Positions 43,721 to 51,342 of a stretch of 64,000 nucleotides of DNA are shown piece by piece. The stretch comes from Dyadobacter diqingensis (GTDB lineage Bacteria > Bacteroidota > Bacteroidia > Cytophagales > Spirosomataceae). The stretch spans positions 62,289-126,288 of the forward strand of contig NZ_JAMXKF010000005.1 in assembly GCF_024220585.1 (NCBI RefSeq), written 5' to 3'. The notes under the pieces were generated by a model. It saw only the letters and a list, made by a program, of their open reading frames with translations. It was not told where the DNA came from and did no database searches. How positions within the stretch are numbered: position 1 is the first letter of the stretch; every line of letters begins with the position of its first letter. Made by a program: the position numbers and the translations under genes.

Positions 43721-44776
43721 ATGAACTACGCTCAATATATTCAGTTTTCTCTCGGTGCCCTTGGAGCCTTCAACGGCCTGATGCTGGGCATTTATTTTTT
43801 ATCATTTGGGAAGAGCAGAACGCTTTCGGGCTTTTTTCTAGGCTGTTTGCTGACGGTGCTGAGCCTGCGAATCGGTGAGGCCGTGTTTGCCTGTTTTGAT
43901 CCGATGCTGCCCAGGATTTACGTGCAGATTGGCATGTCCGCCTGTCTGCTGATTGGTCCCGCATTATTTTTTTTCACCAAGGCAGCCATTGAACAGACCA
44001 GGCAGGTCCCACAAAGCTGGAAGATCCAGATCGCTGTGTTGCTCTCGGCGGTAGTGATTGTAGGAAGTCTCTACCCGTTTGCGTCGTATCCCAACCTGTG
44101 TAGTTTGTATTTTTCTAAAATTATCTACGCAGTCTGGTTCATTTACCTGGTGGGTACGGGGATTCAGTTAAAAGGAATTTTGTCGCGTATGGGTGGCGCT
44201 GTGACTGAAATTAAAACCGCTGAGAAATGGCTGCTGGCTATCTTTCTCGCCAATATTGTGATTTTTTCCGCCTTTTTGATCACGTTGTTTTTTGGCCTTT
44301 ACAGCACTTTTTATGGCGCTACGGTCATTTTTTCCTTCGTATTGTGTGCGATTATTTTTATACAACTTTACGATAGCAAAACAGCGAATCCGTTTTACCT
44401 GGCACCGGTTAAATATCTTAATAAAAAGATCAATGATGCAGAAACAGTACTGAATAGTCTGGAACAAGTCATGGCACAAAAGGAGCTTTTCAGAAATCCG
44501 GATCTGACGGTCAGTGAACTTGCCAAAGCCATAAACTTGCCGGGTTATCAGCTATCGCAGTTAATTAACGATAACCTTGGAAAGAATTTTACTTCCTATG
44601 TGAACGAATATCGTATCAATGAAGCGTGCCGGATGATCGGTGAGCAGCATCCATATTCTTTGGAAGCCATTGGATACGAAGTGGGTTTTAACTCGAAGTC
44701 TACCTTTTATGCTGCGTTCAAAAAGATAAGGGGAACGACGCCTATGTTTTACAAAGAAGGGCTGCTCAGCAATTAA
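43721..44776 (+). CDS. Membrane-anchored AraC-type regulator
   Basis: This helix-turn-helix protein has an N-terminal membrane region of about seven helices (residues 5-230), with short loops such as SFGKSRTLSGFFLG and FASYPNLCSLYFSKI. A C-terminal AraC DNA-binding domain (about 255-350) contains LTVSELAKAINLPGYQLSQLINDNLGKNF and HPYSLEAIGYEVGFNSKSTFYAAFKKIRG. The frame is open from 43631 with an earlier ATG at 43643, but I favour the ATG at 43721 (MNYAQYIQF), just before the first helix. Such proteins are common in Bacteroidota and likely sense membrane or extracellular signals. The target genes are unknown. Confidence 0.85.
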   Translation: MNYAQYIQFSLGALGAFNGLMLGIYFLSFGKSRTLSGFFLGCLLTVLSLRIGEAVFACFDPMLPRIYVQIGMSACLLIGPALFFFTKAAIEQTRQVPQSWKIQIAVLLSAVVIVGSLYPFASYPNLCSLYFSKIIYAVWFIYLVGTGIQLKGILSRMGGAVTEIKTAEKWLLAIFLANIVIFSAFLITLFFGLYSTFYGATVIFSFVLCAIIFIQLYDSKTANPFYLAPVKYLNKKINDAETVLNSLEQVMAQKELFRNPDLTVSELAKAINLPGYQLSQLINDNLGKNFTSYVNEYRINEACRMIGEQHPYSLEAIGYEVGFNSKSTFYAAFKKIRGTTPMFYKEGLLSN

Positions 44777-44823
44777 TTCCCGGTGTATTTTTTGTCACGC
44801 GATGATTTGAATGAGTATCAGGG

Positions 44824-44853
44824 TTGTTAAGTGTTTTAATAACCAGTATTTTG
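44824..44853 (+). promoter_or_regulatory. Promoter of the second AraC gene
   Basis: TTG (44824-44826), a 20-bp spacer and TATTTTG (44847-44853) resemble the Bacteroidota promoter with one base missing in the -7 box. It lies 23 bp before the ATG at 44876. Confidence 0.5.
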
Positions 44854-44875
44854 GAAGAAAATACCGTCAATAGCC

Positions 44876-45790
44876 ATGTACTTTACAAACCTGCCCAACC
44901 ATGACGCGCCTGGATTTGATGAACAGGTACATTTTCATAAATTCAAAAAGCATAATATTATTTTCAATGCGACGAGTTCTGAAAGCCATTGCGATAACCA
45001 CGTTGGCTGCCTGTCGTTTAAGACTGTGCTCAGCGGTGAGGAATGGTATGGCATCGGTCGGCAACAGCTGGCCGTGAGGCCCGGGCAGTTTCTGATATTG
45101 AATAATGAGCAAAATTATTCCTGCCGGATCGATACGCATGAAAAAGTCAGATGTTTTTCGATCTTTTTCAAAAATGATTTTGCTGTTTCTGCTTTGCAGG
45201 ATATATTTCAAAGCGAGGAATATTCCCTGGATAATCCATTTCAGAACACCGGAGTAATGCCTGAGTTTTTCCAGACGCTTAATGAAATTAAACCGCAAGT
45301 GCAGCAGCGTATGTCAACGCTGATCGGCAGCCTGAACCAGCAAGGTTATAACGAGGTCATGGTCGATGAGCACTTGTTGTTTTTTCTGCATGAGCTTATC
45401 CGGGTATACCGCGCAGATATCAGACGTGTGGGTGAAGTCGCTGCGATAAAGCCGAGTACCAGAACCGAATTGTACAAACGCCTCTGTATTGCAAAGGATG
45501 TGCTTCATGCTTCCTATGCCGGCAATCCGGATTTGAATAGTCTCAGTCGGGAAGCATGTATGTCTGTTCCCCAGCTGATCCGGCAGTTTAAATCGGTTTT
45601 CGGGCTCAGTCCTCATCAATATCTGATGCAAATCAGGCTGGTGCGTGCAGCGGAACTGTTAAAAGAAACCGATCTGACGGCCACAGAAATTGCCGGGCTG
45701 TGTGGTTTTGAGAATAACAGCACATTTGGCAGGGCGTTTAAAATGGCTTACCGGATTCAGCCCATTCAATTCAGGAAAGCAGGGTTATGA
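44876..45790 (+). CDS. AraC-family transcriptional regulator
   Basis: This 304-residue one-component regulator has an N-terminal cupin-like AraC_binding domain (about 20-160; VLSGEEWYGIGRQQLAVRPGQFLILNNEQNYS) and a C-terminal DNA-binding domain (about 200-300). The latter has LNSLSREACMSVPQLIRQFKSVFGLSPHQY and DLTATEIAGLCGFENNSTFGRAFK, both helix-turn-helix motifs intact. It lies 99 bp after the membrane-anchored AraC gene but has its own promoter, and an esterase gene follows at 45872. The ligand and regulon are not known; the esterase is the obvious candidate target. Confidence 0.94.
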   Translation: MYFTNLPNHDAPGFDEQVHFHKFKKHNIIFNATSSESHCDNHVGCLSFKTVLSGEEWYGIGRQQLAVRPGQFLILNNEQNYSCRIDTHEKVRCFSIFFKNDFAVSALQDIFQSEEYSLDNPFQNTGVMPEFFQTLNEIKPQVQQRMSTLIGSLNQQGYNEVMVDEHLLFFLHELIRVYRADIRRVGEVAAIKPSTRTELYKRLCIAKDVLHASYAGNPDLNSLSREACMSVPQLIRQFKSVFGLSPHQYLMQIRLVRAAELLKETDLTATEIAGLCGFENNSTFGRAFKMAYRIQPIQFRKAGL

Positions 45791-45792
45791 AA

Positions 45793-45824
45793 ATTGAGAA
45801 TTTTTGTACACCATCTTATTTTTG
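45793..45824 (+). promoter_or_regulatory. Promoter of the esterase gene
   Basis: ATTG (45793-45796), a 20-bp spacer and TATTTTTG (45817-45824), a perfect -7 element. The predicted transcript begins about 40 bases before the TTG start codon of the esterase. Confidence 0.6.
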
Positions 45825-45871
45825 ATGATTGTAGTTTCACCGGTAGTATCAATCCAAAATAACCGGAACCG

Positions 45872-46768
45872 TTGAAACACCTTATCCTGACACTATCGTT
45901 GATGCTGATCTTTCAGCGGACCAATGCCCAGAACCAGATTATACCACTTTATGAAAATGGTATCCCTGGTTCCAAAATACCACCATCCGGATATGCAGAA
46001 GAAACCGATAGCGCAGGCCTGGTCAGTAAAGTGACTTTCCCGACACTGAGCGCGTATTTTCCCGACAAGAAAATGTCAACCGGAACTTCGGTGATCATCT
46101 GTCCGGGTGGCGGTTATTTTGTATTGTCACCAAAAAAATGTGTGGAGATTGCCAAAGCATTTGCAGAAACAGGTATCGCTGCCTTTGTGCTGAAATACCG
46201 TTTGCCAAGCGATCAGATCATGCAAAACAAATCCGTTGGCCCTTTGCAGGATGCGCAAACAGCGATAAAGATTATAAGAGAAAGGTCGAAAGAATGGGGA
46301 GTCGATCCAGATAAAGTTGGCATGATGGGGCTTTCGGCTGGCGGGCATCTGGTCTCAACAGCGGGAACGCAATTCAACCGGGTGGTGATAGAAAATAAAA
46401 AAGGGATAAGAGTCCGTCCGGATTTTATGATCCTGCTTTATCCGGTAACTATTTATGACCCGGCAGTCCCAAGAACGAGAGAAAATCTGATTGGGAAGAA
46501 ACCTTCTGCCAGTGAGCTTAATTTTTACAGTACAGAAAAACATATCACAGCCCAAACTCCTCCGACCTTCCTGATCCATGCGCTTGATGACGATGTGATT
46601 CCCGCAAAGAATAGCACCCTGTTTTTCGATGCGTTATTAAAAGCTGGTGTGAAAACGGAAATGCATCTTGTACAATCTGGCGGTCATGGCTTTGGGCTGC
46701 ATGATTTGAAAACCGGCACGCGCTGGTTTGAATTGTGCAAAAGCTGGTTAACTGAAAACGGGTTTTGA
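45872..46768 (+). CDS. Secreted alpha/beta hydrolase (BD-FAE-type esterase)
   Basis: This 298-residue exported serine hydrolase appears to start at TTG 45872, which gives an ideal signal peptide (MKHLILTLSLMLIFQRTNAQ); there is no ATG that would. The oxyanion motif is PGGGYFVLSPKKC, and the nucleophile serine lies in GLSAGGHL. The catalytic Asp is probably in HALDDDVIPAKN and the His in SGGHGFGLHD. This layout is that of bifunctional feruloyl/acetyl xylan esterases and endo-xylanase-like acetylesterases of Bacteroidota, so deacetylation of plant polysaccharide is the best guess. A consensus promoter precedes it. Confidence 0.9.
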   Translation: MKHLILTLSLMLIFQRTNAQNQIIPLYENGIPGSKIPPSGYAEETDSAGLVSKVTFPTLSAYFPDKKMSTGTSVIICPGGGYFVLSPKKCVEIAKAFAETGIAAFVLKYRLPSDQIMQNKSVGPLQDAQTAIKIIRERSKEWGVDPDKVGMMGLSAGGHLVSTAGTQFNRVVIENKKGIRVRPDFMILLYPVTIYDPAVPRTRENLIGKKPSASELNFYSTEKHITAQTPPTFLIHALDDDVIPAKNSTLFFDALLKAGVKTEMHLVQSGGHGFGLHDLKTGTRWFELCKSWLTENGF

Positions 46769-46868
46769 AAGCCAGGTGGAGGTTATGTCAACTTCTTCAT
46801 TTTTGTAACGTGTCGGTTTTGTTCTATTTTTTCGTTTTTCAGGGCGATAGTTTTGAAGAAAAAAAGCT

Positions 46869-47750
46869 ATGGAAAATAACGCAAAAACAACGCTCGTCTT
46901 AGGAGCTAATGGTAAAACAGGCAGCCGGGTTACAAAGAAAATGGAAGCTTTAAAGTTGTCCGTAAGAAGGGGATCACGCACTGCCGAACCGAAATTCGAT
47001 TGGGAAGACAAAAGTACATGGGAGAATGCACTGGAAGGTATTTCAAGCGTTTACATTACCTTTCAACCAGATCTCGCCGTCGAGGGATCGGAAGAATCAA
47101 TTGCCGCTTTTGTTAAACAGGCAGCAAAGGCGGGCGTTCAGAAGCTGGTGCTTCTGTCGGGCAGGGGAGAACCGGAAGCGCAGCGATGTGAACAGATCGT
47201 TATCGACAGTGGTTTGAAATGGACAATTGTCAGAGCCAGCTGGTTCAGTCAGAATTTTAGTGAAAGCTATTTTCTGGAACCTATTCAGGCCGGATATGTC
47301 GCATTGCCCGTAGCGGAAGTGAAAGAACCTTTTGTGGATGCGGATGATATTGCTGATGTGGTTGTGGCTTCACTCATAGAGGAAGGACATGATTTCAAGT
47401 GTTATGAAGTTACCGGTCCGCGTCTATTGACCTTCAAAGAAGCAATTGCTGAGATTGCGCAGGCAACAAACCGTACCATTCAGTATGTTGATCTTCCTTT
47501 AAATGTTTACACTGCACAGTTGAGGGAATACCAGGTTCCGGAAGAGATCATTGGGTTAATTTCTTATTTGTTTACAGAAGTGCTCGACGGCCGGAATGCG
47601 TATACAGTCCATGGAATAGAGGAGGCTTTGGGCAGGAAACCGAAGGATTTTACAGAATATGTAAAAGAAACACTTGCGAGCAACGTATGGGTTTTGGAAC
47701 AGTCAGATGGAAGGGATGCTGCGTTCGAGACTGGTAATTGCCCGGGATAA
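46869..47750 (+). CDS. NmrA-like NAD(P)-binding protein
   Basis: This 293-residue Rossmann protein is of the NmrA/atypical SDR group. The cofactor motif GANGKTG at 12-18 follows the first strand TTLVLGANG. The second strand has SVRRGSR, which favours NADP. The protein continues LSGRGEPEAQRCEQIVIDSGLKWTIVRASWFSQNF and PFVDADDIADVVVASL, typical of this group. It lacks the YxxxK of classical SDRs, as NmrA-type redox sensors and quinone reductases do. Its last 48 bp overlap the convergent ECF sigma factor gene. A -7-like TAGTTTTG (46848-46855) lies upstream. Confidence 0.92.
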   Translation: MENNAKTTLVLGANGKTGSRVTKKMEALKLSVRRGSRTAEPKFDWEDKSTWENALEGISSVYITFQPDLAVEGSEESIAAFVKQAAKAGVQKLVLLSGRGEPEAQRCEQIVIDSGLKWTIVRASWFSQNFSESYFLEPIQAGYVALPVAEVKEPFVDADDIADVVVASLIEEGHDFKCYEVTGPRLLTFKEAIAEIAQATNRTIQYVDLPLNVYTAQLREYQVPEEIIGLISYLFTEVLDGRNAYTVHGIEEALGRKPKDFTEYVKETLASNVWVLEQSDGRDAAFETGNCPG

Positions 47751-48959
47751 TGTGCGCTTTTCAGCTTTGGATTTTGTCAGACTTATCGCTTGCTGATAAT
47801 GAAAAATGGCTTTTTGAACAGCCGTTTCACTGTACAGATAACCCAACAGTGCATGGTAATAGCTGTTTTTTTCGAGTCCGAGGTTCTCTGCTTCTTTGAT
47901 AGCAACCTCAGTTCCATACACTTTGGCGAATGCGAAAGTCCGGTTCAGTGCCGTCATGGGGGAATATTCAATCAGGATCAGTTGGTTATAAAGATCAAAG
48001 ATGTGTTGCCACTTATCTGGGGCTGTCGTGGTGGTGTGCCAGTAAGCAATGCCGGCTTCCAGATGGTATTTTGAAATTTGCTCACCGGAACATGCATTGA
48101 CCAGATAATGATGGCCCCGTTCGATAAGTTCCTGGTTCCACAAGGTTTTGTCCTGTTGGTCATACAGAATTGTTTCGCCTGTATCATCAGACCGGGCGTG
48201 GAACCGGGAGCTTTGATAACACATCAGCGCAAGTAATGCGTCCGCCTGGCGACTGTCGGTCAGTGGGTTTTCTGTCAGCAAAAGGGTTAACCGCATCGCT
48301 TCCGAGCAAAGGTCTTTCCTGATCAGCTGGTTATTGAATTTAGAAAAATAACCTTCATTGAAAAGCAGATATAACGTCCTCAGCACGGTATCAAGTCTTG
48401 CCGTGACGGCGGGTTTTTCCAGTTGGCTAATCTCAAAATAATTTTTGCGCAAGGCTGTCCGGGCGCGCAGCAATCGTTTTTTGATGGTTTCAGCATTAGA
48501 AAGGAAAGCGGCGGCGATTTCATCCACGCTGAAACCACAAAGAATTTGCAGTGCAAGACAGATTTGTGCTTCCTTCGAATTGGCAGGTGAACAAACCGCA
48601 AATATCATCGCAAGCTGACTGTCGGTAATGGTCTCTTTGGAGAAATCGAAGTCGGATGCTGGCTGAAACGCGTCCTCATTGATAGCCTCTTTAACACGGT
48701 TTTCAAAAATTGAAGTTCGTTTCAGGTAATCTTTGGTCTTATTTTTAGCTACGGTATAAAGCCAGGCCGTCGGGTTTTCGGGAAGTCCCTTTGAATTCCA
48801 GGTCTCGGTGGCTTTCAAAAACGTCTCGCTAACAATGTCTTCCGCGATTTCAAGTTGTTTCAATCCAAAATGACGGCAAAGCACTGCCGTCATTTTGGTA
48901 TATTCCAACCGGAATAGTTGGGGTAAAACATGATTTAACTTTTCATCGGCCGACTTCAT
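47703..48959 (-). CDS. ECF42-type RNA polymerase sigma factor with C-terminal extension
   Basis: This 418-residue sigma-70 family factor has region 2 (about 10-75; DIVSETFLKATETW, PTAWLYTVAKNKTKDYL) and region 4 (about 125-175; LQILCGFSVDEIAAAFLSNAETIKKRL). A long C-terminal extension of about 240 residues (DUF6596/TPR-like helices, e.g. VNACSGEQISKYHLEAGIAYWH) follows. The extension and the adjacent YCII/DGPF gene define the ECF42 group, in which the extension replaces an anti-sigma factor and the DGPF gene is the conserved partner. It follows that gene by 5 bp. Mirror-image promoters upstream suggest autoregulation and control of the divergent ene-reductase. Confidence 0.93.
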   Translation of the reverse strand: MKSADEKLNHVLPQLFRLEYTKMTAVLCRHFGLKQLEIAEDIVSETFLKATETWNSKGLPENPTAWLYTVAKNKTKDYLKRTSIFENRVKEAINEDAFQPASDFDFSKETITDSQLAMIFAVCSPANSKEAQICLALQILCGFSVDEIAAAFLSNAETIKKRLLRARTALRKNYFEISQLEKPAVTARLDTVLRTLYLLFNEGYFSKFNNQLIRKDLCSEAMRLTLLLTENPLTDSRQADALLALMCYQSSRFHARSDDTGETILYDQQDKTLWNQELIERGHHYLVNACSGEQISKYHLEAGIAYWHTTTTAPDKWQHIFDLYNQLILIEYSPMTALNRTFAFAKVYGTEVAIKEAENLGLEKNSYYHALLGYLYSETAVQKAIFHYQQAISLTKSKAEKRTLSRAITSLERSIPSI

Positions 48960-48964
48960 TGTTT

Positions 48965-49300
48965 TTACTTGCGTTGTAAAATTTCCCTGACTTCAATATT
49001 TCCGCCCATTTTAAAAATAGGGTTGGCCTTGGCCAGCTCCACGGCTTCGTCTATGGTTTCAGTTTTTACAATAACATAACCACTGATAAACTCCTTGATT
49101 TCGGTGTAGGGCCCGTCCGTTACCACGTTGTCTGCGTGTACTGTTTTGGCACTTTCATTGGATAACGTGTTACCCTTATCGGCTAACTTGTTTTGAGCGG
49201 CGATGCCTGCAAGCCAGTTCATTCGCTCCTGAATCTGCTCAGGGGTTGTTTTTAACTCAGTTTGATTATTGAGTCTGAAAATTAATACGAATTCTTTCAT
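48965..49300 (-). CDS. YCII/DGPF-domain protein, partner of ECF42 sigma factor
   Basis: This 111-residue protein is of the YCII-related (DGPF) family. The name motif reads DGPYTE here (VVTDGPYTEIKEFISGYVIV). The protein is a small alpha-beta ferredoxin-like fold, and its tail (AKANPIFKMGGNIEVREIL) is typical. DGPF proteins are the conserved neighbours and usual targets of ECF42 sigma factors; their biochemical role is not established. It is the first gene of the operon, 5 bp before the sigma gene, and it has an ECF-like promoter (49326-49352) 26 bp before its start codon. Confidence 0.94.
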   Translation of the reverse strand: MKEFVLIFRLNNQTELKTTPEQIQERMNWLAGIAAQNKLADKGNTLSNESAKTVHADNVVTDGPYTEIKEFISGYVIVKTETIDEAVELAKANPIFKMGGNIEVREILQRK

Positions 49301-49323
49301 GATTTTAAATATTGTTTTTCCTC

Positions 49324-49352
49324 ATGACGACCGAAGGATTGTAACGGGGACA
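49324..49352 (-). promoter_or_regulatory. ECF-type promoter toward the DGPF-sigma operon
   Basis: On the minus strand TGTCCC (49352-49347), a 17-bp spacer and CGTCAT (49329-49324) match an ECF sigma -35/-10 layout. The start codon follows at 49300. It is the mirror image of the promoter at 49385-49413; both six-base elements and the spacer length agree exactly. Confidence 0.72.
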
Positions 49353-49384
49353 AAAATGATATTTTTTATCTGCGATAATTTTTC

Positions 49385-49413
49385 TGTCCCCGTTTTTGAG
49401 CGTCAGTCGTCAT
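49385..49413 (+). promoter_or_regulatory. ECF-type promoter toward the ene-reductase
   Basis: TGTCCC (49385-49390), a 17-bp spacer and CGTCAT (49408-49413). The start codon of the reductase lies 17 bp further. Same elements and spacing as the opposite promoter, which suggests common recognition by the ECF42 factor. Confidence 0.72.
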
Positions 49414-49430
49414 CCGGTCAAACTAAAATT

Positions 49431-50525
49431 ATGACAAAGATGAACACCGACAACCTCTTTAAACCATTTTATTTAAAATCCCTGCATACCAGAAATCGCT
49501 TTGTGATGTCGCCTATGACAAGGGCCTGCGCTCCGAATGGCGTGCCAGCCGACGACGTTGCCCTCTATTACCGGAAGCGTGCCGAGGGGGAGGTCGGATT
49601 AATCATTTCGGAAGGTACGGTGATCGACCGGCCTTCGTCCGCAAATGATCCTAATGTACCTCATTTTTTCGGTCAGGCAGCGCTTGCCGGCTGGCAGAAA
49701 GTGCTCGATGGGGTTCATGACGCGGGTGGTCAAATGGCGCCACAGTTATGGCACGGCGGTATACAGGAAAATCATGCTTCGGGGTGGCTTCCCGGCACTT
49801 CTTTTGAAGGCCCTTCGGGTATTGGCAATGGCAGAAGGATGAGCGACGCTGATATTGCAGATACGATCGGTGCATTTGGCCGTGCGGCACTTGACTCGAA
49901 GCGTATGGGTTTTAACTGCGTGGAAGTTCAGGGCGCGCACGGTTATCTGATCGACCAGTTTTTCTGGCCGGATACGAATTGGAGAGAGGACCTCTGGGGA
50001 GGAAAAAATCTGGCGGAACGCACCAGATTTGCCGTAGAAATTATAAAAGAAATACGCAGACAAGTAGGGGAGCAGTTTACGTTAATGATCAGGTTATCAC
50101 AATGGCGGTTTTCAGATTACAACAGCCAGCTTGCCAAAACTCCCAAAGAAGCTGAGGCCTGGCTGACGCCGCTGGCAGATGCTGGAATTGATATTTTCCA
50201 CTGCTCGACGCGATATTTCTGGAAACCTGAATTTGCAGGCTCGGATCTGAATTTTGCAGGTTGGGCAAAAAAGATAACGGGTAAGGCCACAATCACGGTG
50301 GGTTCGGTTGGATTGCAAAAGGATATTACCAGTTTGTACCGCGGCGAAAATTCAGCAGCTGCTTCCCTGGACGAACTCGTCCGGCGGATGGATAACAACG
50401 AATTTGATCTTGTCGCCGTCGGCCGGTCTCTATTGGCTGATCCGCACTGGGTTCAAAAGATAAGGGAAAATCGAATGGAAGAATTGCTGGGTTTTAATCA
50501 GGAGGCCCTTTACAGTTTGGTTTAG
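49431..50525 (+). CDS. Alkene reductase / old yellow enzyme, variant active site
   Basis: This 364-residue FMN-dependent ene-reductase starts at ATG 49431 or 49440, both after the ECF-type promoter; the frame is open further upstream but that would include the promoter. It has PFYLKSLHTRNRFVMSPMTR at the start, WHGG in APQLWHGGIQ, and WPDTNWREDLWGG where other members have PxxNxRTDxYGG. The substrate-binding HxxN/HxxH pair reads Q167-GA-H170 (VEVQGAHGYLIDQF), so the first His is Gln. FMN phosphate contacts are in TVGSVGLQKD and VAVGRSLLADP. It probably reduces an electrophilic alkene; the putative control by the ECF42 factor suggests a stress or detoxification role. Confidence 0.93.
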   Translation: MTKMNTDNLFKPFYLKSLHTRNRFVMSPMTRACAPNGVPADDVALYYRKRAEGEVGLIISEGTVIDRPSSANDPNVPHFFGQAALAGWQKVLDGVHDAGGQMAPQLWHGGIQENHASGWLPGTSFEGPSGIGNGRRMSDADIADTIGAFGRAALDSKRMGFNCVEVQGAHGYLIDQFFWPDTNWREDLWGGKNLAERTRFAVEIIKEIRRQVGEQFTLMIRLSQWRFSDYNSQLAKTPKEAEAWLTPLADAGIDIFHCSTRYFWKPEFAGSDLNFAGWAKKITGKATITVGSVGLQKDITSLYRGENSAAASLDELVRRMDNNEFDLVAVGRSLLADPHWVQKIRENRMEELLGFNQEALYSLV

Positions 50526-50720
50526 ACCAAAACGTCCGCCGGCCGGTTGAAGAAAATGGCGGCATGGACTGGCTTAATGACATAAAAAATAAATCTGAAT
50601 TGTAACTGTTATCAACTTCAAAAGTTGATTCTTGCCGATTGAATCTCAGTTTGTTTGCGATATTCGGAGCTGAAAATTTCCTGTGTTTTCAACCCCGATA
50701 GTAAGTTTACTGATAGTGTA

Positions 50721-50751
50721 TTGTTAAAAGAAATGTGTTTATTTACCTTTA
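50721..50751 (+). promoter_or_regulatory. Promoter of the histone H1-like gene
   Basis: TTG (50721-50723), a 20-bp spacer and TACCTTTA (50744-50751), one mismatch to TAnnTTTG. It lies 48 bp before the ATG at 50799. Confidence 0.55.
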
Positions 50752-50798
50752 ATTACATGATCAGTTCATTTATAACAACAAAACTTAAAACCATTACC

Positions 50799-50972
50799 AT
50801 GGAAAAATTCAGCCAGTTAAAGCAGTTACTTGAATCAGTTGAGACAGATTTTACGGCATTTTACGACAAGGGAAACAAAGCAGCAGGAACAAGAGTGCGT
50901 AATGCCATGCAGCAATTCAAAGTTCTTGCGCAGGAGATAAGAACAGAGGTTACTGAGAAAAAAGCACAGTAA
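50799..50972 (+). CDS. Histone H1-like DNA-binding protein
   Basis: This 57-residue protein starts at ATG 50799. The sequence MEKFSQLKQLLESVETDF, the GNKAAGTRVRNAMQQFK core and the lysine-rich end (EIRTEVTEKKAQ) match the short histone H1/Hc1-type proteins widespread in Bacteroidota. It is an amphipathic helical, basic protein that probably binds DNA or shapes the nucleoid. It is monocistronic, with its own promoter and a strong terminator 23 bp after the stop codon, the arrangement of a highly expressed small gene. An upstream open extension of 48 codons is not needed. Confidence 0.9.
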   Translation: MEKFSQLKQLLESVETDFTAFYDKGNKAAGTRVRNAMQQFKVLAQEIRTEVTEKKAQ

Positions 50973-50994
50973 CGCTCGTAAATAGTTAACTTTT

Positions 50995-51037
50995 AAGTGC
51001 AGCCCTATTGTAAAACACGCGGGGCTGCACTTTTTTA
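50995..51037 (+). terminator. Strong hairpin terminator
   Basis: AAGTGCAGCCC (50995-51005) pairs with GGGCTGCACTT (51022-51032), and the T tract TTTTATTTT follows. It ends the histone H1-like transcript. Confidence 0.85.
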
Positions 51038-51168
51038 TTTTCCGACTGATGGGCGTAATAATCGCTTATTTGTTCTAAGGAGCAAGAATCGGGTTTTGCC
51101 AACTTTCTTTCTCACCCTTTATTTCCACAGCACCCCGTTTTCAAATTTGTAAAAAAGCATAAAAGCCT

Positions 51169-51200
51169 TTTGGTAAAGTACTATTTAATAATTTACTTTG
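51169..51200 (+). promoter_or_regulatory. Candidate promoter of the sulfatase gene
   Basis: TTTG (51169-51172), a 20-bp spacer and TTACTTTG (51193-51200), one mismatch to TAnnTTTG. The leader to the ATG at 51343 is long. Confidence 0.45.
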
Positions 51201-51342
51201 TCTATATATTAAATAGAGTTATTTTTCTTGTTACCACCAGCAAGAAGATTTAATATTCTCAGCGCGTTCCGTTTTGCGTAAATGAAGAATTTTCCACACG
51301 CTAGATACCCCGGAAGAAATCTATGATAATTTTTAAAACTAA

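Larger units (their letters stand above)
50973..51342. other. Intergenic region with terminator and promoter
   Basis: A 370-bp gap between the histone-like gene and the sulfatase. It contains the terminator at 50995-51037 and a likely promoter at 51169-51200 that would give a leader of about 135 bases. No other gene is seen. Confidence 0.6.
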
